NCBI RefSeq assembly: GCF_900141745.1
Contig: NZ_FSRM01000001.1
Location: forward strand, 992,001 to 1,056,000
DNA: 64,000 bases
Source of the DNA: Paraburkholderia phenazinium
Lineage (GTDB): Bacteria > Pseudomonadota > Gammaproteobacteria > Burkholderiales > Burkholderiaceae
Direction of reading: 5' to 3'
Shown: piece after piece, positions 62,941 through 64,000 of the stretch
Layout: every line of letters begins with the position of its first letter
Position numbering within the stretch: the stretch's first letter is position 1
Notes under the pieces: generated by a model
What the model saw: only the letters and a program-made list of their open reading frames with translations
Told to the model about the DNA's origin: nothing
Database searches by the model: none
Made by a program: the position numbers and the translations under genes

Positions 62941-63411
62941 ATGTCCGACGAGAATAACCAGCCGTTCTTCAACATCCAGCGCATCTACCTGAAGGACATG
63001 TCGCTCGAGCAGCCGAATTCGCCGGCCATCTTCCTCGAACAGGAAATGCCGTCGGTCGAAGTCGAAGTGGACGTAAAGGCCGAGCGCCTCGCCGATACCG
63101 TGTTCGAAATCCTCGTCACCGGCACCGTGACGGCCAAGGTGTCGGACAAGGTCGCGTTCCTGATCGAAGCCAAGCAGGCTGGCATTTTCGATATCCGCAA
63201 CATTCCGGCTGAGCAGATCGATCCGCTGGTCGGCATTGCTTGCCCGACGATCCTGTTCCCGTACCTGCGTTCGAACATCGCCGACGCGATTACCCGCGCC
63301 GGTTTCCCGCCGATCCACCTCGCCGAAATCAACTTCCAGGCCCTGTACGAGCAACGTCTCGCGCAGCTCGGCACGCAAGAAGGCGCGGCGCAGAACGGCG
63401 TCACGCACTAA
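62941..63411 (+). CDS. secB: Protein-export chaperone SecB
   Basis: A 156-residue SecB tetramer subunit that keeps preproteins unfolded and passes them to SecA. Signature parts: [50 protein letters not shown], and [32 protein letters not shown]. Start at 62941 ([10 protein letters not shown]). The 194-base gap before it has no terminator that I see. Confidence 0.96.
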   Translation: MSDENNQPFFNIQRIYLKDMSLEQPNSPAIFLEQEMPSVEVEVDVKAERLADTVFEILVTGTVTAKVSDKVAFLIEAKQAGIFDIRNIPAEQIDPLVGIACPTILFPYLRSNIADAITRAGFPPIHLAEINFQALYEQRLAQLGTQEGAAQNGVTH

Positions 63412-63432
63412 GTGTTGCGCGCAGTGCCGGGT

Positions 63433-64000
63433 ATGAAAGTCGCCGTTCTCGGCGCTGGTGCATGGGGCACCGCTCTCGCGGGCCATCTGGCGGTGCGGCA
63501 CGATACGGTGCTGTGGGCGCGTGAGCCGGCGCTGGTCGCCGAGCTTGCTGCAACCCAGGAAAACGCCCGCTATCTGGCGGGCGTTGCTTTGCCGGCCGGG
63601 CTTCGATATGAGGCCGATCTGGAAGCGGCACTGAGCCACGCGTTGGCTGACGACGCGTTGTGCGTCGTCGCGACGCCGGTGGCCGGTTTGCGCGGTCTGT
63701 TTCAGGCCATGCGTGCTGCCGGCAAGGTGCCGGCTCACGTGGTCTGGTTGTGCAAGGGTTTCGAGGCCGATACGCAGTTGCTGCCGCATCAGGTCGTCGC
63801 AGCTGAGCTGGCCGGTCACAGCAGCAATGGTGTTTTGTCCGGGCCCAGCTTTGCGCGTGAAGTGGGGCAGGGCTTGCCGGTCGCATTGACTATCGCGAGC
63901 GCATCGGCTGCCTGTCGCGAGCGAACCGTGGCGGCGTTTCATCATGGCGCCATGCGTATCTACACGGGGGACGACCTCGTGGGCGTGGAAGTGGGCGGTG
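63433..64000 (+). CDS. gpsA: Glycerol-3-phosphate dehydrogenase [NAD(P)+] (partial)
   Basis: The first 189 residues of GpsA, which runs past the window end. NAD-binding [20 protein letters not shown], then CKGFEADT and [21 protein letters not shown], typical of the family. It reduces dihydroxyacetone phosphate to glycerol-3-phosphate for phospholipid synthesis. Start at 63433 (MKVAVLG); a GTG at 63412 is in frame upstream. It directly follows secB. Confidence 0.94.
   Translation, partial: MKVAVLGAGAWGTALAGHLAVRHDTVLWAREPALVAELAATQENARYLAGVALPAGLRYEADLEAALSHALADDALCVVATPVAGLRGLFQAMRAAGKVPAHVVWLCKGFEADTQLLPHQVVAAELAGHSSNGVLSGPSFAREVGQGLPVALTIASASAACRERTVAAFHHGAMRIYTGDDLVGVEVGG

Overview
The window is high-GC chromosomal DNA from a betaproteobacterium of the Burkholderia/Paraburkholderia group. 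Support for this comes from methionine synthase encoded as two adjacent reading frames, PhaM, DUF3567, DUF1840, UbiK, the lipB-lipA order, the ferrooxidans-type gshA, and an incomplete regulatory PTS. The species call is inference from protein families and gene order, because no database search was possible. I found no rRNA, tRNA, CRISPR array, insertion sequence or prophage. Almost everything is core or shell metabolism. The most accessory-looking patch is about 27.4-28.3 kb.

Layout. 0-5 kb: end of a DUF1840 gene, a small secreted basic protein, split metH, and DUF3567. 5-13 kb: an alpha/beta hydrolase, a DUF3108 envelope protein, an IclR regulator divergent from a fumarylacetoacetate-hydrolase-family gene, an enoyl-CoA hydratase, phaM and a patatin. 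13-17 kb: a 500-base region with a strong hairpin, a diiron ferritin-like protein, a heptose-phosphate adenylyltransferase, coaX and birA. 17-22 kb: a four-gene MCE/Mla-type lipid transport operon, a thioredoxin-like ferredoxin and a hydrolase. 22-27 kb: dacC, DUF493, a LysR/DUF2917 divergent pair, lipB and lipA. 27-31 kb: two unrecognised small membrane proteins, then tauABC. 31-40 kb: phosphorus-related genes, namely a HAD phosphatase, a Na/Pi transporter, and a GlpR-like regulator divergent from a glycerophosphodiesterase plus a four-gene ABC importer. 40-46 kb: a TerB-like protein, a NhaR-like regulator and dctA-dctB-dctD. 46-50 kb: a TlpA-like thioredoxin, a lipoprotein, comM and ubiK. 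50-58 kb: glnK-amtB, gshA, gshB, and the PTS IIA-HPr-EI genes. 58-64 kb: moeB-like, ctpA, gpmA, rhodanese, grxC, secB and the start of gpsA.

How the parts work together. Two sigma-54 promoters are legible: dctA (with palindromes that fit DctD enhancer sites, next to dctBD) and glnK-amtB (with an exact 17-bp NtrC-type palindrome upstream). The GlpR-like repressor has three CGAACA/TGTTCG half-sites in the intergenic region it shares with the glycerophosphodiesterase-ABC operon. That makes the operon a good candidate for a glycerol-phosphate-controlled phosphodiester scavenging module using an unusual (AfuA/PotD-like rather than UgpB-like) importer. The PTS genes include no sugar permease, so they look regulatory. 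A hairpin with a U-tract lies just ahead of the IIA gene and a terminator separates ptsH from ptsI.
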